A stretch of DNA of 64,000 nucleotides. Origin: Opeltia flavorubescens. Lineage: Eukaryota > Ascomycota > Lecanoromycetes > Teloschistales > Teloschistaceae. The position numbers were made by a program, and so were the translations under genes. Location of the stretch: the NCBI GenBank assembly GCA_000442125.1, contig KE546980.1, positions 620,001 to 684,000 of the forward strand, written 5' to 3'. Numbering within the stretch: the first letter of the stretch is position 1; each line of letters opens with the position of its first letter. The notes below the pieces were generated by a model, which was given only the letters and a program-made list of their open reading frames with translations, was not told the DNA's origin and did not search any database. Shown in pieces: positions 32,365 through 44,414 of this stretch.

Positions 32365-34620
32365 TCACAGCTTCGGTCCTTGCTGTCTCCTGAGTTCCTT
32401 GTCCTTGTCCTTCAACATCCTCCGCAGTATTTTTCCGCTGGGACTCTTCGGAATCTTAAGCAAAATTAAGAGTCAGCATTTCCTCATGGAGTAAACAAAG
32501 AAAGCAAGCAAGACTCATCCGACACTTTACTTTGGGGAACTGTCGCTCGGAGCATTACTCACCTCTGGCACAAACGTAATGCCACCCTTGAGCCACTTGT
32601 GTCTCGCCTTATGATTCTCAACATGCCTTTGGATGTTGCGCGTGAGCATCCTGTCGTTCTCCTCGAGTCCTACGGAAGATGATTTGACCACAAATGCCTT
32701 CGGAAGTTCCCCTGCTGCCTCGTCAGGGACGGGTATGACGGCACAGTCGGCGACTGCTGGATGAGTGAGGAGATGTGCCTCAAGTTCGGCAGGCGCCACT
32801 TGCATTCCCTAAATGGAGGTCAGGACTGCTGAACTTCGACCCGTGCTCTATGAACGTTGGGGCTTTGTGAGGAAATGGATACGTACCTTCACTTTGATGA
32901 GTTCTTTGAGGCGATCCACAATGAAGCAGTGCTCCGTGCCTTTGGGACCCTTCCGGATCATCGCTACATCGCCTGTATGCATCCAACCATCTTGGAAGGT
33001 GTCCCTATTTGCCTCGTCGTTGTTGAGGTAACCCAGCACGACGCTAGGAGATCTTACGACCAATTCTCCCGGTTGATCGTAATCTGTAATCTCGGTGCCC
33101 TCGACAGACATGATACGAGCTTCGACCATTGGGAGAAAGCAGCCAGAAGAACCAAACCAGATGTCGTCCGCTGCGGTGGAGCAGACAACGGTACTTGTCT
33201 CGGTCAGTCCTGTGAGACACCATCTGTCAGCGGCACCGAGGTTGACTTTGAGAAGGAGACATACCATAGCCCTGTCTAATGTTCCATTTGGGGTACTGTT
33301 TTTGGAATTCCACGGCTGTTTCTTCACCAAGAGGTGCGGCGCCAGTGAAGAGGCCTCTAACGGAGCTCAAATCGTAATTCTTACATGTTTGCTCCTGCTT
33401 CAACATCGTTATGACTATGGGCGGTACCTGGCAAAAATGAGCCAAGAGAACTAGAGTAATGAATCATGCGGACTGGCAAGCCAACAGCAGGACCACGCGG
33501 TCTCTTGTACATACCACGTATAAGCCATTGATTTGGAATCTCTGGATCGCATTGAGATACGAATGGAGCTCGAATTTCGGAAGATTGATGACCTGATCAC
33601 CCCGGTATAGAGAACAATGGCACACGACAACGAGCCCATAGATATGGCTTTGCGGTAGTAAACCGAGAACGACTTCTGAGGGAGTCCCCTTGTCTCCTGG
33701 CTTCCGGCGACGCTCTCGACCGGGGTTTTCATACGTACACATTTGAAGGGTGTTGGCTATAACGTTGCGGTGTGAGATCATTACACCTTTCTATAACATA
33801 ACAATGTTTCAGCAGGTCCCCCATCAAATTCTACCGATATAACTTACAGGCAAACCCGAAGTCCCACTAGAATAACACAGGAAAGCGGTTTGCCTTGCTC
33901 CTTGACCCTTATTCCACTTGAGCCCCTCTAAAGCAGGTAAGCGCGCTCCCTCTTCAATCAACTGATTTACTGTCTTGAGTCCTTTCGGTAAAGTCTGGCC
34001 TCCGGTAAGTTCTTTGGGTACTTCAAGCACAAAGATCCTGCTCCTCGGTATATTGCATTTTGAAGCAGCTTCGAGCGCTAGCGCGAGGAGTGGTTGGCAA
34101 GTGAAGAGAACGGTCGATCCAGATGATCGTAATTGATGTTCTAGCTCAGCCAACGAGTATGCAGCGTTGGCAGGAGAGGAGATTCCAGATAGCCGGTGAA
34201 TCTGCTCTTCAAGATCAGGACAAGCTCTACCATATAAGATTATAGAAGCCTTTTACATACAGCCCAGGAGAGAGTGATCGTATCAATCTATACAAAGCCC
34301 CGTTAATGATTGTTGGGTCATGACCGATATGATAAACGAACAGTATTGACACTAAAGACACCAGCTACTTTATCCCATTCTGTCCCCTTATTTGGCTCCC
34401 ATCCTAGCTCCTTTGACAGCGCTTTTGCGAGCTTGTCGACTCGATCTTTCACTTCAAGTGCAGAGTATCCGACGCCCGACAGGCCACATGTGAATGGAGG
34501 TCTTGAAATGCTCAACGGGTGCCGCCCATACCGCTCATCGAGCATGAAGTCGCATATTGGGATCGAGTCTGGAGGATCGAACGGAAGCTTTGGCACGGAC
34601 GGCGGCGTCGTGAACACCAT
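32365..34620 (-). CDS. 4-coumarate-CoA ligase-like acyl-CoA synthetase
   Basis: Eight exons (34620..34342, 34287..34261, 34201..33848, 33790..33515, 33427..33265, 33209..32887, 32808..32563, 32454..32365) encode about 585 residues. The ATP-binding core is YSSGTSGLP-KGVMISH, split by an intron. Further ANL-superfamily motifs are LLPQSHIYGL, GAAPLGEET, GYGLTETST, DGWMHTGDVA and the C-terminal catalytic lysine region IPKSPSGKILRR. The enzyme forms an acyl-AMP and then an acyl-CoA, probably from an aromatic or fatty acid. It ends in PKL, a plausible peroxisomal targeting signal. The first donor is GTTCGT. It is far from the isocyanide locus and no link is implied. Confidence 0.88.
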
Positions 34621-36794
34621 CTTAGACTATTTTGATGCGCAGATAGCTGCTTTGGATAGCACACTCAAGCTTGATCGCAATGTTTGAGGCCTACAGATAT
34701 ACCTCGGTATAATCATATGCAAACCCCACATTGAACGACGGGATCCTGCCGTGCCTCATGCGGCGTAATCAAACTAAGATTTGTCGGAAGCAAAATTCAG
34801 ATCTCATAATGACAGGTCGATAACTGCAACAGAAATCTGGAACTTGCCTTTCGGTGTTTGGGGAAAATATTACTGCGTACGGCACATGAAGCAGCGGTTC
34901 CGAGGAGTTGAGGAATTACAGCGGAGAATCGTCAAAAAGAATGAGAAGCAATTGAAAGGGCACCCCACCAAACCATCAACTCTAATATTATGGAATAGGA
35001 AAGCTATCAAATTTAATTATTTGCATATGTGCCCTGGCCAAGGTTCTGGACAATAACAGATGGAGAACCTTGCTATTGGAATTCGGAACTGCCTACTACG
35101 ACATGACTAAGCGGGCTTGGCCTATCTTCATTTCGAAGAGTTTTGGTCCAGATTATGACAATATCCGTTGATGGCCGTCAACGTAGGTATCAACTCACGA
35201 GTAGACGCATGAAATCCACAACAAGTAAAAGGTCCTGATAATGCATGTATCCATTCTATTGGGATGGGAAATGGCTGGTGGCGATGCGAGTGGTCATGAA
35301 TCCGAGAATGTGCAAGCAGGTTCAAGATTTCAGTACAATGGTTGAGAAGTGTTTTTCCACCTGCGGTGGGGAAATTCGACATGATAAGCCATATGCTGAG
35401 GTGGCATTTCATACTGAGCCTGGATTCTTGACTCAAAACGTGTACATGGATAAGAAGGATATCCTTTCGTATGCAGCGCAGCGCAGACGGTCATATTGAT
35501 GGCTCCAACGCCTCCATAAAGAGTTGTAAGTACGTCTTCCTTTGATTCTGAAATAGCTGGAGGCGAGTACCATTGTAGCTTCGTTTTACCGCCTTGTCCT
35601 AGTACTTATCGTGGACCGGTGATGTGTAATGTACGGGATCTGTGTTCTGTTTCATCTTCTGACCTGTTGGGGCCTGTCTCTCGACTGCCTGACTTATCGC
35701 TCTTGCAGTTCCCGTTGTGTGAGATCTCTGTTTGTACATCAACGAGCCGTAGCTGGATTTCTCCTGCCACTCTCCTTTTCACGCAAGTCCACTCAACATA
35801 GATATATTCTTTGCTTTATATGAGCTTAACACTATTTCAAATCGCTTGGTTGACGAAAGCTCGATCACTTGAGTCCATGAGATGTTTTCTGCTATTCTTT
35901 TCTGGCGTGTCCCGAAAAGCGCACCTTGCTTCAGTATGGATGCATCACATTGACCGTTCTTGACGAGGGTAAGTCAACCTGAACAGGGCTCCAATGAATT
36001 AGCTGCCAAGAATAAGCTTGATAGGGGAAATCTACTGCTTCTTGCTGATTCATCAGATCAGATCCCTGGGACAGGTTCGAAGCTATATGGCAGAAAAGTC
36101 AGTACGGAGCTTTTCAGCAGACTGGAATACTGGATTAGCTGAACATGAAAACGGTAGTCGCATTTGGGGCACAAAGGATGACATATTCACTTGGATTGTA
36201 ATTGGGATAACAAGTGAGTGAAGGATAATTAGTTTGGCCACGATCACCAATCAAGTATCGGCTTAACGTACTTCCGGCATTACTACCCTTGGAATACATG
36301 GTGAAGCTACCGGTGCTTGAAGTTATAAAGGATTGAAGTGGAATCCTCTTAAGATGAATGCTTGGCATAGTAGTCCAAGGTCGAACGGGAGACTTTTCGA
36401 GGGGTATTTAATACAGCCTTTAATGCTCGTCTTCTTTTACTCTCGTCTTCCTTAATCCTCTCACTTCTGCTGTTGATCTTAACTTTAATAGCCATTTTAA
36501 ATTTTTCAGTCACTCACGCCATCTTGAATCAATTACCTCTTCCTCCGCGACGTCCATGGTCGTCAGCCTTGTTCCTTGATCCATTGTGACTAACAATAGT
36601 TCCTGATTTTACAATCACCCTGATGGCTCAGATTCTACTGCTTGTGTTTGGCCTCCCATCTATGTCAAGCTTCTCATTTTGCGATCGAGACCAGTGGCAG
36701 CTCATGTCCTGTTTTGAGCTACTATCTCATTGAACGCACCGTATGTTGATATTCATACTACTGCCAGACCATGCTAACATCTCGGGTCAGCAAA
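34621..36794. other. Large gene-poor intergenic region
   Basis: About 2.2 kb of divergent space. Frames at 34781-35056 and 35245-35499 look protein-like in places but show no family and no splice continuity. The T-rich stretch from about 36420 to 36790 is probably the promoter and leader of the dioxygenase gene. Confidence 0.4.
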
Positions 36795-39195
36795 ATGGTG
36801 CGAACGAGGGCCGCTGCAAAACGCGAAGCTCGGCCAAAAGCCCCAAGAGGCAGACCTTCAGCGGAGCAGCCCTCGAGTAGAACGGCCGATGTCACGAAGC
36901 GGACAACCAAGAAGCGTAGTTTTGAAGAGATAGAAGATGACAACCGTCCTCCGCCACAGGGAACCCCTCCGGTGTATGCGACGGTAAGCTGGAAACTCTA
37001 TATACGATACTGAACTCCAACTAATGGCCATTCACAGAAACGCGGCGATATGTGCGAAACCCTTAGCTATTTCCGCCAGTATCAAGGGGGTATCTACACA
37101 GGTGATGGCTTCATACAAGGCTCGCTCTTGGCTCAAGACAACGGAGAGCGACCTTATGTTGATGATGAGCTGGTTCTTACCCGAGCGTAAGTCTGGTCTT
37201 TCTCGATCAATTTCTATCACTAACAGTATTTCTTAGCGGTGGTGGTATGGGTATCGGGAGTGACGAGGATGAATCTGGTGCTCTATTGAGACAGATTAAA
37301 GATCATGATCCTGAGAGTGCCTGTATAACAGGCTTCCTCAATAACGTCGAATATAAGATTGCAGCCCCTATTATCCTTGGTTTGTAGCCATGACACTGAC
37401 CGCAAACCCTACTGACATTCTTCTAAGGACAAGAATGCAAGCATTGTCCAGCGAAACCGGCATATCCTTATTCTGTCATGACCCATTTCAAGGCCGTTTA
37501 TCTCTGGTGGGAGAAGAGTAATAACAAGAAAGTTGCCCGATTCAGATACGAAAAATTGTATTTGGATGAACAATCATGGTGGGTTCCCGAAGGTTTTCAG
37601 ACCAGGAATGGACCTCCAGATTATCACATCAAAGCGAAGCGTCAAATTTGCAAGAGCTGCAAGGAAGAACACCCCTTGATATTCAACGAGGGTTTCGTAT
37701 GTGTCAATCACACATGCAAACAATTCTGGATGCTGGGGAGAACCGCATTGACCAACGAAGTCACCCTAACCTACAACCCAGTATGGCTTTCAGAGCGTAC
37801 TGAGTGGCCGGCGGAAATCAAACCCCCTTTCGCATTACGACCAAAATTACTACCTTCGGACGAGATCAAAGATCCGTTATTCACCACTATGCGTGCATCC
37901 TTAAAAGGGACTGTTTGCCCAAAGTGTCACTGTTGTATTCCTAGGAAGGATTTTCTAGGGTGGTCCTGTGAGATAGAAGGCTGTGGGTTTTCTCACGAGC
38001 TTCCGCGCATAAAAGTCACCATCGAGTCCCTTCAATCCACTCACGCGACACAATTCCACGGACATGCCATCCCACGCTCGAAATTTCTGCAGCCTTTTCA
38101 GCGTCGCGCCTCAGTATTGGACGGACCTTGGCGTGTTGAGACGTACGATGTGCTTCCCGGCTGTCTTGTGAAACAGTTCCACTCGAACATGGCAATCAAC
38201 GAGGTTCCCGGTGGTGCTGATGATATGCTTGGGGAGATGACCCGTGCTGATCTCGGGTTGAAACGCCGCCCCATGACCCAGTCAGTCCGTATGTGCAGAC
38301 AAGTATCCCGACATGACTAGACGGGTGCTGACGAATCCTCAGTTGCAGGGCAATTGACAGGCCACTACTCAGCCAACTATGTGAGTCCACAGCTATCTTT
38401 CTGCTCACATGGCATCTGACTGTCTAGGGGATGCCATACAAGTTCAGCGCCGAAGTGGAAACGACACCTTTCAGCGGGGCTCCGGACGTCATCATGAAAG
38501 CTCTACATCGAATGATCTGGGCTGGCAACAAGGNATCAGAGGATGCGCCTTTAATGAAGCTCAACGAAGTTCTTGTCCTCGGTTATTTCAAAGACCAGCA
38601 GATCGGCGTACGTTGGATACGACTATTGCTATCCAATAGGTGCAACGCTGATGTCAATTAGTTCCATGACGATGGGGAGAAGGAAGCGGGGCCTACCGTT
38701 GTCACATTTTCCCTTGGCTCCAGTGCCAGAATGTTGATGCGGATGAAGCCTAAGTTCTTCTTCGGCTGCAGAAGCAATACGCCTTCGTCAAAGTCATACG
38801 ATATCAATCAGAAGATCCTCCCGGGCTGTTGGAAGCCTGAGGAGCGGCGACGGCTCAATAAAAATTGGTCAAAATGGACTATTGCCCGACAAGCGACTGA
38901 GTTTAGGGCATTCAAAGACTCCTTCAAGGGGAAGAAGCCCCCAATTTCATTGGACACGGAACTTCGACACGGGGATTTCATCGTCATGCAAGGTGACGAT
39001 TCCCAGCGATGTTTTGAGCACCAGATATCAAACCTGGGCGACGTGCGCTTCGCATTGACAGCGCGTCACGTCCGGCCTGATGTGCTGGTGGCAGATGGGT
39101 ACAGCAGCGTGGATTTGCAAGGTGGAGAGTATGTGACATCTGAATCAGATGTTTATTCAGGTGATATGAATGCCTTCGACGGTCGGCGGGACTGA
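36795..39195 (+). CDS. AlkB-type 2-oxoglutarate dioxygenase with zinc ribbons and SRA-like front half
   Basis: Seven exons (36795..36983, 37038..37186, 37237..37379, 37428..38288, 38343..38380, 38428..38607, 38662..39195) encode about 697 residues in consistent phase. Residues 1-60 are basic with an AT-hook-like APRGRPSAEQ. Residues about 64-220 (ETLSYFRQYQGGIYTGDG, RPYVDDELVLTRAGGG, KAVYLWWEKSN, VARFRYEKL) resemble the general plan of SRA/YDG modified-DNA-binding domains, which is an inference. Two cysteine ribbons follow (CKSCKEEHP...CVNHTC and CPKCHCC...CEIEGC). The C-terminal third is AlkB-like: the iron site FHDDGE, a later His in CFEHQI, and Arg in FALTARHVRP for 2-oxoglutarate. AlkB enzymes oxidatively demethylate DNA, RNA or protein. 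One ambiguous base at 38534 leaves one residue unknown. Confidence 0.85.
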
Positions 39196-39475
39196 CTGTT
39201 GCAACTAAAGCCGTAATTGGATAAGTCGGTATATCTACTACACGATAAATGATTACGGATGCAATGACGTTTCAGGTTCTGGGTTCGCAATTGCGTTTTC
39301 GATGGTTAATAGCATGTGGTTGAGGAGGCAGGGGATGATCATTTTCACGACTTTTCATGATCCGAGGGATCATACAAGAACACGACACGATTTTTGGATA
39401 GCTAATGACTGCTCTTTCCTTCTTGCAACTATCTAGCTAGCGCAGATACCTACATATCGAGAGTAAATCTGAGAA

Positions 39476-40584
39476 TCATTTGGCTACAATCCCTTGTCCC
39501 CAATTGCCTGAACTGAGCATCTCCATGATCTCGTCATTGACAATATCCTTCTTGCTTACAGTAGTCCCAGCACCGTGGGGCCCTTCATCGTTGAACTGCT
39601 CCACTTTCCGCACGCGAGACTTGCTGACTTCCAATATCAAGCCCCCTTCGACCTTAACTTTGCGTGTCCCCTCTCTACCATCAGCTCTCCCAGCGGAAGG
39701 GCAAACAACATCGACTTCCTCCCTTCCATCAACAAGAGAGCCCATCACCTCTGCTACGTCCTCTGCAGTAACCCATTCATCGCTTGAATCATCCACCAGC
39801 CGCAACTTCTCAAGATTGTCTCTCCAAAGAGGTGTATCGATCACTCCAGGGGCAACAGCCGTGACGCGGATTCTGTGAGAGGGATTGTCCAGAGGAGCCA
39901 TAGTACGAACGAAGCCAGAGAGGCCATGCTTGGTAGCATTATAAATGGGGGCCAGAAGAGGGCTGACCTGGGCAGCAATGGAAGATATATGGATGATGTG
40001 CTTGGTTGTTGTCGCCGAACTGCGGTGGGAGAGAAAGTACGCGATTGCAAGTTGAGTCGTGCGGATGGGGTGGGAGAGATTGATGTCTATGGAGGCGTAA
40101 CGCGAGGACGAAGGAGGGTCTCTCGAGGCTGGTGAGCCTGGTGGATGCCAGAAGGAGGAGAAGGGCTAAGTGAACTATATATTAGCAGGTAAGGGAAGGG
40201 GGAAGGAACAAAGTTAAGTACAGGTTCGTAAACGCCAGCGCCTGGACAGACTATGTCCACGCCACCGAACTCTCTGCTAGCGGTATCGAACATGCGTTCT
40301 AGCTGCGACCAATCCCGGACATCGGTCTCTTGAAAGACAGCCCGTGGTGAGGAACCGGAAAGGGAGGAATGTGCATCGACAACTTCTTTCGCCTCGGGGC
40401 GGAGGGCAAGGTCGGCAATGAGAACGTTGCATTGCTTAGCTAGGAGGAGACGAGCGAAGGCAAGATTGATGCCTGAACATCCTTCTATCAGCTTCTGTTT
40501 TCAGAATGGGAGCACAAAAGGGATGAACAGACCTGAGCCTGCGCCTGTGACAATAGCTGTCTTGCCTGACAATGAGGTTGCCAT
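39476..40584 (-). CDS. Short-chain dehydrogenase/reductase
   Basis: Three exons (40584..40533, 40472..40222, 40165..39476) encode about 330 residues. The N terminus MATSLSGKTAIVTGAGSGIN carries the TGxxxGxx nucleotide-binding motif, split by the first intron. DTASREFGGVDIVCPGAG, the catalytic serine in HIISSIAA-type sequence (HIIHISSIAA) and YNATKHG (YxxxK) complete the classical SDR active site. AVAPGVIDTPLW is the usual post-catalytic segment. Acidic residues after the second strand suggest NAD rather than NADP. It resembles fungal proteins annotated as 15-hydroxyprostaglandin dehydrogenase-like; the substrate is unknown. Its 3' end is 280 bp from that of the convergent dioxygenase gene. 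Confidence 0.9.
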
Positions 40585-40968
40585 TCTTCGATATGGGCTG
40601 AGAGCTCTATGTTCGAAGGGTGAGTCGGATCTCCAAAGGAGACGTCCCACGACTTATATACCATTCTGATGTCTCTGAGATAGACGGCTGAAGAGAAGTA
40701 ATGAGGGGATGGAATCGACGTCAGAAGACCAAAGTGGTAAAGCCGTCAATGGCAAGTTTGCCGAGGATGCATATGGCAGGTATGCCGACACAATATTGCA
40801 GCGAATGACAGTAGTCCGTTATTTAGAACATTGTAAGAGGTAATGGGGTTAACAAAAGTGTTTTAGTCAGAATGGAGAAAATTACGTTGAGTTGGTTCAT
40901 GATAGCTGTACTTTCATAACGTCAAAACTACATACACCATGGGGCAACTGTGCCGAGACTTCATCCAC
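40585..40968. other. Intergenic region
   Basis: About 380 bp between the dehydrogenase start and the transaldolase stop. It is the probable dehydrogenase promoter. Nothing else seen. Confidence 0.4.
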
Positions 40969-42113
40969 CTAACCCTCAATCTTCTCCCGAAGGATGCCTT
41001 TCAGGGTGATTGCGTCTGCAGCAAACTTGGAGATCCCTTCCCGCAACTTCTCGACAGCCATGGCCTCTTCATTGAAGTCGAATCGGAACAATGCTTCGTC
41101 ATTAAGGTAAGATTTCTTAGGAATGTCTAGGCTGGACGCATCACTCGAGATCAGCTTCTGAGGCACCTTCTCCTGCGAACTGTACAGTTCTTCGAGAAGA
41201 TTTGGCTGTAAGATGTCAGTAAGGAGCAATGTCCCGCCAATAGAGGAGTCCACCATACCGAGATGGTCAGGTAATCACATCCCGCGAGCTCCGTGATTTC
41301 TCCCTTGTTCCGGAAACTGGCACCCATCACAATGGTCTTGTACCCATATTTCTTGTAGTAGTTGAAGATTGCTTGCACGCTCTTGACGCCGGGATCTTCT
41401 TGCGGGGAGAAGTCCTTTTTCATGGCAGCCTTGTACCAATCAAGAATTCGACCCACAAATGGAGAGATGAGGTAGGCACCAGCTTCAGCGGCGGCAATGG
41501 CCTGTGGGAGAGAAAACATGAGTGTCAGATTGCAATTGACTCCATGCTCGCTCTGCAGAGTTTTTGCAGCCTTGATGCCCTCCCACGTCGATGCTAGCTT
41601 GATCAAGATTCTTGACTTGTCAATACCAATGCTTTTATACAGCTGCATCCCATTAGCTTGTCGTCAGTGATGGACGGAAACGCTGAAGACGAACTTCGAT
41701 GATGTGCAGAGCTTTGTCGATGGAGGCCTGATAGTCGAAAGAAAAGCGCGCATCGACTTCGGTGGAAACTTTACCAGGGACAATCTGGAGGATTTCTTTG
41801 CCGAATTCGACGAGTAATCGGTCGAGGGTAGCATCGACTTTCTCCGCCATATCTTTGCCCTACCCTTAAGGTTCAGCTGCTACTCGTCTTGCTTATCCTT
41901 CTTTTAGCATTGGAAGCTTCTTACATGTTGCTTGCCGTAGTCTAATGCTATATTCATCAACTTCGCATACTCGGGTTTCTTGGAAGCAGCGAGAATAAGA
42001 GAAGGATTGGTGGTAGCATCTTGGGGTTTGTATTTGTCGATTGTTGCAAAGTCTCCAGAATCGCAGACGACCACTGTGCCGGTGGCCTTCAGTTGGTCTA
42101 AGGAGTTTGACAT
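40969..42113 (-). CDS. TAL1: Transaldolase
   Basis: Four exons (42113..41925, 41859..41695, 41642..41259, 41205..40969) encode 324 residues, the usual length. [20 protein letters not shown] opens the TIM barrel, followed by [14 protein letters not shown]. The Schiff-base lysine lies in [16 protein letters not shown], and [20 protein letters not shown] and [12 protein letters not shown] are family signatures. It transfers dihydroxyacetone units between sugar phosphates in the non-oxidative pentose phosphate pathway in the cytosol. The second intron uses donor GTTCGT; skipping it would replace the conserved HIIE-LYKSIGI junction. It is a housekeeping gene and nothing is missing. Confidence 0.95.
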
Positions 42114-42706
42114 GATTCCTTACGTATCCGAAAGAGATAGTTTCGATATCACAAAGGGTTGTGCTGGGAAGAAAAATAAAAGAACCGTTGAGGCTTTTCC
42201 GGATTGCCCCACTACATGACGATCCGCCATCCGTCAGATGCCGATCACCGGGCGATCAATGATACATAGCTGCTTATCCAATTCCAGACCCCTTTGAACC
42301 TGAAGGAACCAGCTTTTTCAATCTTGAGAATCTGCAGGTGGTGACTTTCATTGTTCGGATTGATTCTCCGCGAACGTACAACACCGGAACAGGAGTCATA
42401 ATCTGATGTAGGATCGATCTTATTCTCTTAGGCTATAAACACTTGTTTCTTTTGTAGTAACTGCTATTCATCTTCACTTTACAAGCACAACTTCGCCATA
42501 ATCTATGCTCTGTCCTTTGGAATAGTGTGATCTCCAGGTATCGTTATTTTCAATTCCCNCCCGCCACGGCTTCTCTCTTCTTGTTCTCGCAATGTAGCCT
42601 AAATTATCCGCTCCAAATTGATGCTTTTTGAAATCTTCCCTTGCTGGATATCCACATATGGTCGTTAGACGCCTTCTCAGTACTGTGCATCCAAGACCAT
42701 GCCAAG
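42114..42706. other. Intergenic region with one ambiguous base
   Basis: About 590 bp holds the transaldolase promoter and the 3' flank of the transcription factor gene. Base 42559 is ambiguous. No gene is supported. Confidence 0.4.
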
Positions 42707-44414
42707 CTATGCTGTTGGACGACATTCAAACCACATCCTTGCGTTTTCCCTCCAGGCATCTTCCGATGAACTGGGCGACATTTTGGGATGACCGATAGCT
42801 CTGAGACTTCCCAGGAAGGTTCCGAGCGACGGAGCTACCTCCGAGAGCCGCCCCATGATTGCGTTAAGCTTTTGGCGCTCCTCCTCGGCGCTTGGATCCT
42901 TACACCTCATCAAGTACATCAACGCTACCCCCATGGGAAAGGAAATCAATTGCGGTCCCAGTATACCCATCTCTGGTCGAACGAAATACCCTACCGAGCG
43001 TGCTATACTCGTGGCGGATCGAAGGGGGTCGATATGATCGGGGAGCTCCTGGGAGAACTCCGAGAGACCACTAGAAGAGAAGTATGCGTACGCCGTTCGA
43101 CACAAGCTATGGAGGAGATTGCACGTCGACCAGTAGAACGCCAGGATTGCCGCCAGCGCATAGTCGCTCTCTTGGAACGAGAAGAAGCGGTCGGCATCCG
43201 GGCTTGCCGTTCCCTTTTCTGGGATACCGATCTCCGATGGAAGGGGTTTGGAAATCCTTGCACTTAAGCTTGCGTACCATTGTCGGAGAGCTCGATCAGT
43301 CGCCCGTAATCGGTAGTAAAGCTGAACTGCACGTTGGTGAACATCTGCCGTGTCAGTACATCCTTGAAGCAGATCAAATTCCTGTAGAAGAAAAGGTAGA
43401 GTTGCCATTATATCAAAGAGGCCATCGGACAAGTCTCTTTCTTCATTCTCATGCGCAAGTGTTTGCCAAAGGGGAGTGGCGAAGAAGTTGGGTCTGCGTG
43501 AGATGATGGCGGCTATTATCTGCAAGCCATCAGCAACGCTCACGGATGAGGTAGGATTAGAAGACCTACGGCTGAAAGACGCGTGTCGAGGAACAGTATG
43601 TGAGCATCCTTGGAGGCACTTCGGCGAGGGCCCCGGATTTCCAGGAGCCTAATGACGCCTTCTGTATGATTCCGCCAATTGATGCCACGAGCTGCTGGCT
43701 CTGGGAGGGTGGAGCCATGGAACATCTGCGTCATTCAGTGCTGACCTTAGGCAGACACACATTTCATAGATTTGACTACCTCGTATCCTGCCATCAATTT
43801 GCCAGCTGCTAAAAGCTCGTCACTCTGCACCCGGTCTTGGTCCTGCAGCGCAACATGCATTTCTTTCAACGCAGTGCCGTAGAGCTTGATTGCTTGCTGG
43901 CTCACCGGGCGATCATTTTGACTCTCGCCGATCCTGGCCAAACAAAGAGCAAGCAAGGCCGGCCTCAAAGCGCTATCGGTCAAGTCGAGCATGCGCACGG
44001 CAAGAGTCCAGTTACAGAAATTGATGCCAACGTTCCGCGACTTCGACGAGGCACGCTCATTGGCAGGAAAGTACAAGTCCCAGAAGAGACTCATGGACTT
44101 GGCTTCGAAAGCAGTGCGGTTAAGCTCGTCGGGGAGAAATCTTAGGGGTGTGGACTTTGGGGGGTTCCTCTTGGCTACGACTGCAGTAGCATCTCCTCTC
44201 GTGACGGGTCCGTTCTCGACAAAGGTCCACTGCCGAGCGTATCCTTCGCAATGCAGACGGGCGCGAATGCAATTCCCGCAGGCGGGCCGTTGAAGATCGC
44301 ACTACTAGCATGTCAGAGGCCAATAGTGAATGCGCGAGGCCCCATGAACCATACACCCTTCTTCCTTCTTCGGCATGTCTTACAGCCTTCAGACCTCCCA
44401 GGTACTCCCACCAT
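42707..44414 (-). CDS. Zn2Cys6 fungal transcription factor
   Basis: Four exons (44414..44355, 44301..43780, 43725..43570, 43519..42707) encode about 516 residues. The first intron splits the zinc cluster: CKTCRRRKKG before it and CDLQRPACGNCIRARLHCEG after it give the exact CX2CX6CX6CX2CX6C spacing. The rest is helical (SLFWDLYFPANERASSKSRN, ALRPALLALCLARIGESQND and so on) and resembles the Fungal_trans_2 ligand or activation domain. It is a nuclear DNA-binding regulator, probably of CGG-type sites; its targets are unknown. It is divergent from SOD1 across 930 bp. The start at 44414 is supported because MVGVPGRSEG leads directly into the cluster. Confidence 0.88.

Noticed and set aside
35245-35499. 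85-codon frame upstream of the dioxygenase gene
   Set aside because: Protein-like in places but unlinked to any exon and without a domain.
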